64,000 nt of DNA from Deinococcus aestuarii (GTDB lineage Bacteria; Deinococcota; Deinococci; Deinococcales; Deinococcaceae). Below are positions 42,047 to 53,838 of the stretch, piece by piece. Below the pieces are notes generated by a model. That model was not told the origin of the DNA, did not search any database, and worked only from the letters and a program-made list of their open reading frames with translations. Both the position numbers and the translations under genes were made by a program. Position 1 is the stretch's first letter, and every line of letters starts with the position of its first letter. The stretch covers positions 105,156-169,155 of the forward strand of contig NZ_JAHKSN010000008.1 in NCBI RefSeq assembly GCF_018863415.1, given 5' to 3'.

Positions 42047-43450
42047 CTACACGTCCTCGCCCCCCGTGTCCATCCGCACCACCCGCGGGGTGAAGGTCGC
42101 CACCACGTCCACGAGGTCGCTCTGGCGGGCCAGGACGTGTTCGATGCGCTTGTAGGCCTGGGGCGCCTCGTCGATGCCGCCGCCGATCAGGGTCACGCCG
42201 CGCTCTCGCAGGTAGGCCTGCACGTCCTTCTTGGCGAGGGTGTTCGCGGCGGCCTTGCGTCCGAGCTGGCGACCCGCCCCGTGGCTGGCGCTGGCGAGGG
42301 CCTCCGGGTTGCCCTTCCCGCGCACCACGAAGCCGGGGTCGGCCATGCTGCCGGGGATCAGGCCGAGCTGGCCGCGCTCGGCGGGGGTGGCCCCCTTGCG
42401 GTGGACGATCCGCTCATGGCCCTCCACCGCCTGCTTCCAGGCGAGGTTGTGGCTGTTGCCGACGGTGACGGCGGGCCTGACCCCCAGCGCGCGGGCGAGG
42501 CGGGCGTGGATCAGGTCGTGGTTGGCGAGGGCGTAGCGTCCGGCGAGGTTCATCGCCTGCCAGTAGCCCTCGCCCTCCTCGGTGTCGAGGGGGAGCCAGG
42601 CGAGCTTGCGGCCCTGCGCGTCGAGGGCGGGGTGCAGGGCCTGGGCCACCTTCGTGTAGTGGTTCGCCACCTGCGCCCCGAAGCCGCGCGAGCCGCTGTG
42701 CGAGAGGATGGCGAGGTACTCGCCCGCCTCCAGCCCCAGGTCGTGGGCGGGTAAGCTGAGGGTGCCGAACTCGACGAAGTGGTTGCCGCTGCCCGAGGTG
42801 CCGATCTGCTCGGCGGCCTTGCCGTGCAGGTGGCGCAGGAGGGGCTGATCGCGCCACGTCTCCTCATGCAGGACCTCGTGGTCCTCGCGGTCGCGCTTCT
42901 CGAAACCCACCCCGGCGCCGAAGCGGGTGTGCTTGGTCAGGAGGCGGGTCGCCTCGTCGGTGCTCAGGCTGGCCGGGGCCAGGGGCAGCACGCTCAGGCG
43001 CATCGAGCAGCCGATGTCCACCCCGACCCCGTAGGGGATCACGGCGCCCTCGGTCGCCAGCACCCCGCCGATGGGGAGGCCGTAGCCCACGTGGGCGTCG
43101 GGCATCAGCGCCCCGGCCCGGGCGACGGGCAGGCGCATCGCCACGTCCATCTGGTCGCGGGCGCCGGGTTCAATCAGGTCCGCGCCCCACACGCGGTAGG
43201 GGAGGGGGGAGGGGCGAAGCGCACTCGCACGCCGGGCGTCCAGCACCGCCTGCTGGGAGGTCAGCTCCGCCGCCAGCTCGGCATACACGCCGCCCGAGAC
43301 GTACGCTTCCGGGTTGGCCTGCACCGAGCGCAATTCGTTCAGGATTTCCTCGCGGTCGATTCCTGCGCGCTCGCGCAAGGTCGCGGCGGCGAGGGCCAGC
43401 GCGACGGCTTTTTTCTCGAAGCCCAGCTTGGTGATCTGTTTTCCGTTCAT
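42047..43450 (-). CDS. rtcB: RNA-splicing ligase RtcB
   Basis: 467 residues. RtcB motifs: VGVDIGCSMRL (manganese and GMP-binding region), HFGAGVGFEK, GTSGSGNHFVEFG, SHSGSRGFGAQVANHY, GNSHNLAW and the C-terminal SHGAGRQLGR with the catalytic histidine region. It joins RNA 3'-phosphate or 2',3'-cyclic phosphate ends to 5'-OH ends using GTP and manganese. No archease is adjacent. The ATG at 43450 has no -10 at the leaderless distance; a short ORF with a good Shine-Dalgarno lies upstream. It is the second RNA repair ligase in the window, besides Pnkp. Confidence 0.96.
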   Translation of the reverse strand: MNGKQITKLGFEKKAVALALAAATLRERAGIDREEILNELRSVQANPEAYVSGGVYAELAAELTSQQAVLDARRASALRPSPLPYRVWGADLIEPGARDQMDVAMRLPVARAGALMPDAHVGYGLPIGGVLATEGAVIPYGVGVDIGCSMRLSVLPLAPASLSTDEATRLLTKHTRFGAGVGFEKRDREDHEVLHEETWRDQPLLRHLHGKAAEQIGTSGSGNHFVEFGTLSLPAHDLGLEAGEYLAILSHSGSRGFGAQVANHYTKVAQALHPALDAQGRKLAWLPLDTEEGEGYWQAMNLAGRYALANHDLIHARLARALGVRPAVTVGNSHNLAWKQAVEGHERIVHRKGATPAERGQLGLIPGSMADPGFVVRGKGNPEALASASHGAGRQLGRKAAANTLAKKDVQAYLRERGVTLIGGGIDEAPQAYKRIEHVLARQSDLVDVVATFTPRVVRMDTGGEDV

Positions 43451-43490
43451 GGGGTCTTTCTGCGGAACGGAACCCGGCGCCTTGCGCCAT

Positions 43491-43589
43491 TCACGTCCCG
43501 TCGGTGGTGAGGAGTGGGGGGAGGCCCCGGTCGTCTCGTGTCTCGTCCTGATCTCGTCCGTCGTCTGGGTCTGCGGGTGTGTCCAACAT
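43491..43589 (-). CDS. Candidate leader ORF upstream of rtcB
   Basis: 32 codons, ATG at 43589, with AGGAAGGGGG six bases before it. The peptide is strongly acidic (PADPDDGRDQDETRDD). It ends 40 bases before the rtcB ATG, and a TGGCGC-AAG-GCGCC hairpin lies between. Whether it is translated is not shown. Confidence 0.35.
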   Translation of the reverse strand: MLDTPADPDDGRDQDETRDDRGLPPLLTTDGT

Positions 43590-43712
43590 GTCGCCCCCTT
43601 CCTCAAAAGGTGCGGTGTGAAGACTCGAGGTCCGCCCGTCAGTGTGCCCGGCGCCCTGCCCGGACGCATCGGCCAGATGACGCAAGGCGGGTAGGCCGGA
43701 CGGGGCCACGCC

Positions 43713-44135
43713 TCAGCCCCACTCCTCCTCGTCGTCGTGCGTGAGTTGCCGGGCCCAGTCGGTCACCACCTCGGGGTAGAGGCCGTGCAGCCGGTCCAGC
43801 AGCCGCTCCACGTCGGCGTCCGACCAGCCGCCCACCCCCGGCAGGCGGCGCGGCGGCGTCCCCGGGAGAAAGGAGGCGGGGTCGTCGCGCAGGACCAGCA
43901 GGGTGGCGGCGGCGTGCTTGCAGATGGCGTTGTACTCGTCGGGGCAGGAGCACGAGACCTCGCCGTTCTGGAGGTTGACCCGCACCCGGTAGGGGGCTGG
44001 ACGGCTGCCCCGCACGCGGGTCCGGACGACCTCGCCCTGCCGCTCGCGGTGGGTGACCTGCCCGCAGAGCGGCTGTGCCCGCTCGCGCACCTTGCCGGGG
44101 GCGGAGCGCAACAGCTCCTCCGGGGTCAGGCTCAC
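43713..44135 (-). CDS. SWIM zinc-finger protein
   Basis: 140 residues. The SWIM zinc-finger CxCxnCxH pattern is CSCPDEYNAICKHAAATLL (about 70-88), preceded by a VRVNLQNGEVS strand. SWIM domains bind DNA or proteins, for instance in chromatin or recombination proteins. The C-terminal helix-rich segment has no recognised domain. The GTG start overlaps the murE stop as GTGA, so the two are translationally coupled. Confidence 0.85.
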   Translation of the reverse strand: MSLTPEELLRSAPGKVRERAQPLCGQVTHRERQGEVVRTRVRGSRPAPYRVRVNLQNGEVSCSCPDEYNAICKHAAATLLVLRDDPASFLPGTPPRRLPGVGGWSDADVERLLDRLHGLYPEVVTDWARQLTHDDEEEWG

Positions 44136-45598
44136 CGCCGGGCCCCCAGCGCCGCCCGCGCCTCGCCCACCTCGTCCCAGGGCAGGGTCTCGCCGTCCCG
44201 TTCCAGGGTGTCCTCCGGCCCCTTCCCGGCAAGGAGCACGGTGTCCCCCGCCCGCGCCCCGCGGATCACGTGCCGGATCGCCTCGCCCCGGTCCCCGATG
44301 CTCGTGAAGTTGGACCGGCCCGCCTCCCGCGCCCCCCGCTCCATCTCGCGCAGGATGTCGGCCAGGGGCGTGTCGCGGTGGTCCTCCTCGGTGAAGACGG
44401 CGTGGTCGGCGAGCCGGGTCGCCACCTCGCCCAGGGGCGCGCGTTTGCCGGGGTCGCGCGGCCCACCTGCCGAGCCGATGAGCACCCACAGCCGCCCGGC
44501 GGTCGTCGCGCGCAGGGTGGAGAGGGCCTTTTCCAGGCTGGGCGGCGTGTGCGCGAAGTCCACGATCACGCGGGGGGCGTCCTCGCCCCCGTGGACGAGT
44601 TCCATTCGCCCCGGCACCCCCCGGAAGGAGGCGAGCCCCTTCACAAGTTGCGGCACGCTCGCGCCCAGGTGAGCCGCTGCCCCCAGCCCGGCCAGCGCAT
44701 TCGCCACGTTGAACCGCCCGATCATGGGCAGGTGGGCGCCGAACTCGCCCAGGGGGGAGAGGACATGGAAATGCAGGCCGGTGGCGCGTTCCTCGATCCG
44801 CGCGGCCCGCCAGTCCGCCTCCCGCCCGTCCGCCGAGTAGGTCGTCTCCGACGGCGCGAGGCCCATCAGCCTCTGTGTCCACGGATCGTCCGCGTTCAGC
44901 ACGGCGTGGCGGGCGCGTTCCACCAGCTTCCTCTTCTCCGCGAAGTAGTGCTCGACCGTGCCGTGAAAGTCGAGGTGCTCGCGGCTGAGGTGCGTCCACA
45001 CCGCCACGTCCCAGTCCACCCCCCGCACCCGGTCCAGGGCGAGGGCGTGGCTGCTCGCTTCCAGCACGACGGCCTGGGCACCCGAGGCGACCATCTCCGC
45101 CAGGGTCGCCTGCACCTGTGGCGCCTCGGGAGTCGTGAAGTGGGCCGGAAAGTGCCGCAGCACGCCGTCCGGCAACTCGTACCCGACCGTGCTCAGAAGG
45201 CCGGTTTCCAGCTCCGCCGCCCGCAGCAGATGCCGGGTCAGCCAACTCGTCGTCGTCTTGCCGTCCGTGCCCGTCACGCCGACCACGCGGAGCTCCCGGC
45301 TGGGGTGTCCGGCGAGGGCCGCCGCCGTGTCCGCCAGGGCCGCCCGCGCGCTTCGCACCGTCAGGTAGGGGAGGGTGGAGGTCGACCCTTCCGGCAGCCC
45401 CTCGCCCAGAACCGCCACCGCTCCCCGCGCCGCCACCTCGTCCAGAAAGCCGTGCCCGTCGAAGCGCGCCCCGCGAATAGCCACGAAGGCGAACCCCGGT
45501 TCCACCCACGCCGCGTTGTGCGTCACGCCGCGCACCTCCACGTCGGGCAGGGGGGAGGCGGGGACGGCGAGAACGGCGGCGAGGTCACGCAGGCGCAT
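44132..45598 (-). CDS. murE: UDP-N-acetylmuramoyl-tripeptide synthetase MurE (likely ornithine-type)
   Basis: 488 residues. ATP-binding GTDGKTTT is at 110-117; the substrate-binding FTTPEAPQ and DWDVAVWTHLSREHLDFHGT regions are present. At the amino-acid specificity site, where diaminopimelate-adding enzymes carry DNPR, the sequence is TEEDHRDTP (about 400-408). Loss of DNPR fits ornithine as the substrate, as in the Deinococcus A3beta murein, but this is inferred. It adds the third residue to the UDP-MurNAc peptide in the cytoplasm. The SWIM gene overlaps its stop. Confidence 0.92.
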   Translation of the reverse strand: MRLRDLAAVLAVPASPLPDVEVRGVTHNAAWVEPGFAFVAIRGARFDGHGFLDEVAARGAVAVLGEGLPEGSTSTLPYLTVRSARAALADTAAALAGHPSRELRVVGVTGTDGKTTTSWLTRHLLRAAELETGLLSTVGYELPDGVLRHFPAHFTTPEAPQVQATLAEMVASGAQAVVLEASSHALALDRVRGVDWDVAVWTHLSREHLDFHGTVEHYFAEKRKLVERARHAVLNADDPWTQRLMGLAPSETTYSADGREADWRAARIEERATGLHFHVLSPLGEFGAHLPMIGRFNVANALAGLGAAAHLGASVPQLVKGLASFRGVPGRMELVHGGEDAPRVIVDFAHTPPSLEKALSTLRATTAGRLWVLIGSAGGPRDPGKRAPLGEVATRLADHAVFTEEDHRDTPLADILREMERGAREAGRSNFTSIGDRGEAIRHVIRGARAGDTVLLAGKGPEDTLERDGETLPWDEVGEARAALGARR

Positions 45599-45754
45599 AC
45601 AGGTCGAGACTAGCAGCCGCCCTCCGGGCCCCACGAAGGTCCTTTCCCTTCAGGACGCCGACGCCCGCGAGGTCGGTTGCGTTCACCGGAAGCCGGCGGG
45701 CAGGGTGGATAACTGACAAGGCCGCACCGGCACCTGTCCTCACCCTGGCTCCCC

Positions 45755-45777
45755 GGCTGACGGCTGAGGGTTGACGG

Positions 45778-45779
<2 letters not shown>
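45755..45779. repeat. TCAGCCGTCAGC-family repeat after dNK gene
   Basis: GGCTGACGGCTGA then GGGTTGACGGCT, a degenerate double arm of the dispersed repeat family. It lies between murE start and the stop of the deoxynucleoside kinase gene. Confidence 0.6.
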
Positions 45780-46401
<622 letters not shown>

Positions 46402-46435
46402 CAGCTCGTCCCGCTTGCGCCCGTGGTGTGGGGCT

Positions 46436-46478
46436 TGTGGCGGGTGGAGGCAGGCAGATCACCCCTCCACCCGCCACA
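46436..46478. repeat. Perfect 15-bp inverted repeat between the two kinases
   Basis: TGTGGCGGGTGGAGG (46436-46450) and CCTCCACCCGCCACA (46464-46478) with a 13-base loop. There is no T-run on the minus strand after the stem, so it is either a U-poor terminator of the upstream kinase gene or an mRNA-processing hairpin between the two cistrons. Confidence 0.6.
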
Positions 46479-46501
46479 GGCGACGCGCCAGACGCTCCCC
46501 C

Positions 46502-47116
46502 TCATCCCCTCACCGCCCCTTCCGCCTGCAAGGCCTCCTCCACCCGGCTCAGGATCGCCCGCTCGTCCTCGGGGTTGCCCACGAAGTCGTACCCGCTCGC
46601 GTCCACGGTCAGGAGGCGGCCCGGGTAGGTGCGGAAGTACTCGTCGTAGCGGGCGGTCAGCTCGGCGAGGTAGGCGGCCTGCATGGTGCGCTCGAAGGGG
46701 CGGCCCCGCTTCTCGATTCTCGAGAGGAGCAGGCCCGGCTCGGCCCGCAGGTACACCACGAGGTCGGGGGTGGGCAGCCGGGGTGAGAGGTGGGCGTAGA
46801 GGTCCTCGTACAGGGCGAATTCGGCGTCACGCAGGTTCATCGCCGCGAAGATGAAGTCCTTGTCGAAGAGGTAGTCGCTCACGACGTGGCCGCTCCACAG
46901 CCCCGGCTGCGCGAGGGCCGAGAGCTGCTTGAAGCGCGAGAGCAGGAAAAAGACCTGCACCTGGAAGGCGTACACCTCGGGCGCCTCGTAGAAGCGGGCC
47001 AGGAAGGGATTTTCCTCCACGACCTCCAGGTTGAGTTCCGCGCCGTAGCGCGCCGCGAGCCTGCCCGCGAGGCTGGTCTTTCCTACCCCGATGGGGCCTT
47101 CCACGACGACGTACAT
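46502..47116 (-). CDS. Deoxynucleoside kinase (second of a tandem pair)
   Basis: 204 residues. P-loop GPIGVGKTS (7-15). The dNK catalytic ERS/DRS-like region here reads VVSDYLFDKDFIFA. The lid has RIEKRGRPFE near residue 140. Related to the 45778-46401 product but clearly diverged, resembling the dGK and dAK/dCK pair of Bacillus. It would supply dNMPs from salvaged deoxynucleosides. TATCAT is ten bases before the ATG. Confidence 0.86.
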   Translation of the reverse strand: MYVVVEGPIGVGKTSLAGRLAARYGAELNLEVVEENPFLARFYEAPEVYAFQVQVFFLLSRFKQLSALAQPGLWSGHVVSDYLFDKDFIFAAMNLRDAEFALYEDLYAHLSPRLPTPDLVVYLRAEPGLLLSRIEKRGRPFERTMQAAYLAELTARYDEYFRTYPGRLLTVDASGYDFVGNPEDERAILSRVEEALQAEGAVRG

Positions 47117-47142
47117 AGCGGGGGAGATGATAGGGCCTGGAG

Positions 47143-47211
47143 CGGTCAGCCGTCAGCCTTCAGCAAAAAGAGCCAGGGCACAAGCCGAGGCTCCTTCTCG
47201 CTGACCGCTCT
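47143..47211. repeat. TCAGCCGTCAGC-family repeat and facing arm downstream of HtrA-like gene
   Basis: AGCGGTCAGCCGTCAGCCTTCAGC (47143-47166) and the inverted GCTGACCGCT (47202-47211) form a hairpin between the protease stop and the upstream kinase start. Same family as 12374-12463. Confidence 0.65.
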
Positions 47212-48313
47212 ACTGCAAGGTCCGCTTCTGGAGCGGCACCCGCACGTCCACGCTCCGCTTGTTGCGCCACACCCGGAGGTTCACCGTCTGCCCGGGGCGC
47301 TTGGCCGCGACGAGGCGGATCACGTCGAAGCTGCCGCGCACCCGCTGGCCGTCCACGGCGACGATGATGTCGCCCAGGGGCGCGAGAAGCTGGCCCCGGC
47401 TGTTGCGCAGCGAACCGCGCAGTCCCGCGCGGGCTCCGGCGCTCCCGGCGGGCACCTCGTCCACCAGCGCCCCCTCGCTGCTGCTCAGCCCGGCGAGCTG
47501 GCGCAGGGCGGGCTCCAGGCTGTCGAGGTCCACCAGGGTCACCCCCAGGGTGCCGCGCTGGGGCAAGCCGACCTGCTCCAAGTCCTCCAGGCTCTGGCGC
47601 ACGAGGTCGCCGGGAATGGCGATGCCGATCACGCCGGGCACGAAGTTGTTCGGCGCGGCGTTCGCGTCGGCCACGCCCACCACCGCCCCACGCGAGTCGA
47701 GCACCGGGCCACCGCTGTTGCCGCCCTGGATGTTGGTGGTCGTCACGAGATACTGCCCGATCTCCCCGCCGAGCTGGTCGTTGCGGGGCACGTCGCGCGC
47801 GCTCGCCGCCACGCTAAACACGCCCGTTGCCACGAAGTTCGCAATCCGCAGCGGCGTGCCGATGGTGATGAGCTTCTGCCCCGGCAGGAGGCCCGCGCTG
47901 CGCCCGAAGCTCAGCGTCCGGGGGGCCGTCACCCCCGTCACCCGCAGGATGGCGATGTCGATGCCGGGGTCCACGCCCTCGACCCGCGCCGTTACCCGCC
48001 GCCCGTTGGAGAGGGTTACGCTCACCGACTCCTGGTACTGGATGACGTGGTAGTTCGTGACGATCAGGTCACGCTTGTAGAAAAAGCCCGTGCCCGTCTC
48101 CACCGGGTCGTCGCCCGCCTGAAGCACGTCCTTGCGCAGCCGGGCGTCCACCCGCACGACCGCCGGGAGGGCCCCCTGCGCCACCTCCACCGTGTTGATC
48201 TCGTCGGCGGTGACAAGGGTCCGCTGGGCGTGCACCCGGCCCGTGACATAGGCGGCCGTCGCTGCGGCGAGCAGCAGCAGCGCGAGTCCGGCGGCACGGG
48301 CCAGGGGCTTCAC
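47210..48313 (-). CDS. S1C serine protease with PDZ domain (HtrA/DegP-like)
   Basis: 367 residues. Signal anchor (about 5-22), then trypsin-like domain with catalytic His89 (TNYHV), Asp119 (GIDIAIL) and Ser200 (GGNSGGP). A PDZ domain follows (about 255-350, LGVTLVDLDSLEP and LLAPLGDIIVAVDGQRV). It degrades misfolded envelope proteins. The start is a GTG that overlaps the stop of the FmdB-like gene as GTGA, so it is translationally coupled to it. Confidence 0.92.
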   Translation of the reverse strand: MKPLARAAGLALLLLAAATAAYVTGRVHAQRTLVTADEINTVEVAQGALPAVVRVDARLRKDVLQAGDDPVETGTGFFYKRDLIVTNYHVIQYQESVSVTLSNGRRVTARVEGVDPGIDIAILRVTGVTAPRTLSFGRSAGLLPGQKLITIGTPLRIANFVATGVFSVAASARDVPRNDQLGGEIGQYLVTTTNIQGGNSGGPVLDSRGAVVGVADANAAPNNFVPGVIGIAIPGDLVRQSLEDLEQVGLPQRGTLGVTLVDLDSLEPALRQLAGLSSSEGALVDEVPAGSAGARAGLRGSLRNSRGQLLAPLGDIIVAVDGQRVRGSFDVIRLVAAKRPGQTVNLRVWRNKRSVDVRVPLQKRTLQ

Positions 48314-48558
48314 TCCCCCCCGCCGCCCTTGCCGCCGCCGTCCGTACCGCTGGCCTTGCCCGTTCCCGCCTCGGCGGATTTGGGCCGCGAGTCGGTCACG
48401 TAAAACCCGCTGCCCCGGAACACCAGGCCCGGCTGCGAGGGCACGCGCCTCACCGGAGCGCCTGTCTCGGGGTGGGTGCTGAGCGCCTCGTCGCGGATGC
48501 TCTGCTTGATCTCGAACGTTTCGCCGGTCTCGATGTTCTTGTAAACGTAGGTGGGCAT
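48310..48558 (-). CDS. FmdB-like protein lacking the zinc-ribbon cysteines
   Basis: 82 residues. The frame MPTYVYKNIETGETFEIKQS and the block VRRVPSQPGLVFRGSGFYVTD are the FmdB/zinc-ribbon family. However, the two CxxC zinc knuckles are replaced (NIETG and HPETG), so there are no cysteines at all. A Gly-rich C-terminal tail follows. It is coupled to the HtrA-like protease downstream. Zinc loss suggests a changed function; no regulatory role is proven. GGAGAACC lies upstream. Confidence 0.75.
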   Translation of the reverse strand: MPTYVYKNIETGETFEIKQSIRDEALSTHPETGAPVRRVPSQPGLVFRGSGFYVTDSRPKSAEAGTGKASGTDGGGKGGGGE

Positions 48559-48632
48559 GGCCTCGGTTCTCCAGCGGTCAATCTAGCAAGGTGGACATGA
48601 GGGAAGGGGGCGGCAAGTCCCGGTGGGCCAGA

Positions 48633-48668
48633 CGAAAAGACCCCCACCCGCGAGAGGGGTGAGGGTCC
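48633..48668 (-). terminator. Intrinsic terminator of the acyl-CoA dehydrogenase gene
   Basis: On the minus strand, ACCCTCACCC-CTCTCGC-GGGTGGGGGT followed by CTTTTCG. It begins about 18 bases after the dehydrogenase stop. Confidence 0.75.
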
Positions 48669-48685
48669 TGGGAGGGACGTCCCGG

Positions 48686-50521
<1,836 letters not shown>

Positions 50522-50823
50522 AGGGGTCTCTCCTCCTTGGGGGCCGCTCCCTCACGGGGGGCGCACTCCCGGTCTTGATGATTGTACCCAGTCTAAAACT
50601 TCGCGGGGCGAAAGTCACGCGGGAGGGCGGCCCCTGCCGGACAGGCCCCGGGCCCCCGCGAGCATGCAGGCGGACACACGGGAGGGGGCCCTACTTTACA
50701 GCGCCCTGCCGGGCCGAACCCGAACGGTCGTCCGTCCTGGACGGACTGACGGCAGGTCCGCCGGGGGCCTGTCTCCTTTTCGGCCGCGCCTCCGGCAGAG
50801 TTTCGGGTATCCTGACCCTGATC
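50522..50823. other. Divergent intergenic region between acyl-CoA dehydrogenase and Crp-type gene
   Basis: 302 bases. On the minus strand TACAAT at about 50584-50589 is a candidate -10 for the dehydrogenase. A 17-base perfect palindrome GTCCGTCC-T-GGACGGAC is at 50730-50746. TATCCT at 50808-50813 precedes the Crp ATG by ten bases. Confidence 0.4.
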
Positions 50824-51513
<690 letters not shown>

Positions 51514-51514
51514 G

Positions 51515-52210
51515 TCAGAGCGGGTCCGTGAGGGAGAGGTCGCCCGTCACGGTGCCTGCCTCTGCGGTCAGCCTGCGCCGGGCCTTCTCCGCCCAGAGGT
51601 AACGGGACGCGAGCGTGCGGTGGGGTGACCACGCCTGCACGACCTCGTTTTGCTCCTCGCGGGTGACGGCGCCGGGGTGCAGCCGCTCCAGCTCCTGCCG
51701 CAGGACCAAATCCCCGAAGCTGAACACGTCGGGCCGGGCGAGGCCGAACATCAGAAACATCTCGACGGTCCAGCGCCCGATACCGGGCAGGGGCGTCAGC
51801 CGCTCGATCACCGCCTCGTCGGGCAGGGCCTCCAGGTGCGTGAAGTCCACCCGCCCATCCAGGGCCGCCTCCGCGAGGGCGCGCACGGTGCGGACCTTGG
51901 CCCAGGAAAGACCGAGGGCGCGCAGATCGTCCGGCGCGGCGGCCAGCAGGGGACCGGGCCCCACCTCCCCGAGCCTCCCCACCAGCCGCGCGTAGATGCT
52001 CGCCGCCGCCCGCACCGAGAGCTGCTGCCCTGCCACGCTGCGGACCAGGGTGCCGAAGGGGTCGGGGGTAGGGGAGAGGACGGGCAGGGCGCCCACCCGC
52101 GCAATCAGGTCGGCGAGGGCCGGGTCACGGCCCAGCCACGGCACGGCCCCCTCGTGGTCGGTGAGGGGGAGGGCAGGGACAGAGGAGGAGAAGGTCACAG
52201 GAGGGGCCAT
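51515..52210 (-). CDS. alkA: DNA-3-methyladenine glycosylase II (AlkA type)
   Basis: 231 residues. The HhH-GPD motif LTPLPGIGRWTVEMFLMFGL (about 145-165) and the downstream VFSFGDLVLRQ with the catalytic Asp match AlkA. The N-terminus lacks the longer E. coli TBP-like domain, as in the short Deinococcus-type enzyme. It excises alkylated purines and starts base excision repair. It is convergent with the Crp-type gene (stops two bases apart). The start is an ATG at 52210; no -10 at leaderless spacing is visible. Confidence 0.92.
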   Translation of the reverse strand: MAPPVTFSSSVPALPLTDHEGAVPWLGRDPALADLIARVGALPVLSPTPDPFGTLVRSVAGQQLSVRAAASIYARLVGRLGEVGPGPLLAAAPDDLRALGLSWAKVRTVRALAEAALDGRVDFTHLEALPDEAVIERLTPLPGIGRWTVEMFLMFGLARPDVFSFGDLVLRQELERLHPGAVTREEQNEVVQAWSPHRTLASRYLWAEKARRRLTAEAGTVTGDLSLTDPL

Positions 52211-52250
52211 TCAAGCGCAGATGGGCGGTGCAGACGGTGGCGCCCGTTCC

Positions 52251-52862
52251 TTACGCCTTCGCCCCCTGCGCGCGCTTGCGGCGCAGGAACCACACCACGG
52301 CGGCGACGACGACGACGGCCAGGATGACCTTCGACGCGGGGCCGATGTAGCGCTCCACCCGGTCGTAGTTCTCGCCGAGGACGTATCCGGCCCCGGCGAG
52401 GGCAGACGCCCACAGCCCCGAGCCGATGGCGCTGTAGAGCAGGAACTTGGGGAGCGGCATCTCGCTCATGCCCGCCGGGAGGCTCAGGAGGCTGCGGATG
52501 CCGGGCACCATGCGCCCGAAGAGCACCGCCTTGGTGCCGTGGCGGTCGAACCAGTCGTCGGCCTTGCGGATGTCCCTGCCGCTGAGGGTGAGCCACCTGC
52601 CGTACTTGTCCGCCCACGCGACGAGCCGTTCTTCCCCGAACGCGCGCCCGATGTAATACAGCGGCAGGGTGCCCAGGACGCTGCCCAGGGTGCCCATCGC
52701 CACGACCATGAGGATGTTCAGGTCCCCGCGCGAGGCCGCGAAGCCCGCCGAGGGCATGATCAGCTCGCTGGGAATGGGCGGAAACACGTTCTCCAGGATC
52801 ATCAGCAGCAGGATGCCCAGGTAGCCCATGCTGTCCATCAGGTTCTGTACCCAGTCGGCCAT
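52251..52862 (-). CDS. DedA family membrane protein
   Basis: 203 residues. The DedA motifs ENVFPPIPSELIMP, GRFVPGIRSLLSLPAGMSEM and GSGLWASALAGAGYVLG are present, with about five hydrophobic segments. DedA proteins are envelope-maintenance membrane proteins implicated in lipid carrier or proton-dependent transport; some flip C55 carrier. TAGGCT is nine bases before the ATG. It is adjacent to alkA but the functional link is not visible. Confidence 0.88.
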   Translation of the reverse strand: MADWVQNLMDSMGYLGILLLMILENVFPPIPSELIMPSAGFAASRGDLNILMVVAMGTLGSVLGTLPLYYIGRAFGEERLVAWADKYGRWLTLSGRDIRKADDWFDRHGTKAVLFGRMVPGIRSLLSLPAGMSEMPLPKFLLYSAIGSGLWASALAGAGYVLGENYDRVERYIGPASKVILAVVVVAAVVWFLRRKRAQGAKA

Positions 52863-52979
52863 ATCCGCAACAGCCTAGCGGGTCGGGCCGGGGCGTGCGT
52901 CCGCCGAAAGTGAGCGGCCTTGGGGGCAGGGCTTCGGGGGCCGTGTCGCCCGGGCCGGGCCGGACCCTAGACTGCCCCC

Positions 52980-53645
<666 letters not shown>

Positions 53646-53660
53646 GGCGGCAACGAGAAC

Positions 53661-53689
53661 GCGCGCCGGGTAGTTAAAGCCCGGCGCGC
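53661..53689. terminator. Bidirectional hairpin terminator between HAD and ferritin-like genes
   Basis: Perfect 10-bp stem GCGCGCCGGG (53661-53670) / CCCGGCGCGC (53680-53689), loop TAGTTAAAG. It sits between the convergent stops at 53645 and 53839. A second hairpin, CGTTGGA/TCCAACG enclosing AGGACA/TGTCCT, lies at 53801-53836, and a T7 run follows on the minus strand near 53723. Confidence 0.65.
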
Positions 53690-53838
53690 GTTCAAGGAAG
53701 AAGGGTGAGAGCGTTCGATGCAAAAAAAGTTATCACCCTGAGCAAAGGGTCTCCTGCCAGGAAGAGGGGAGGCTTCGCGGAGTTGACCCTTGAGCGCGAG
53801 CGTTGGAATCAGCAGGACACCTTGTCCTGTCCAACGTT

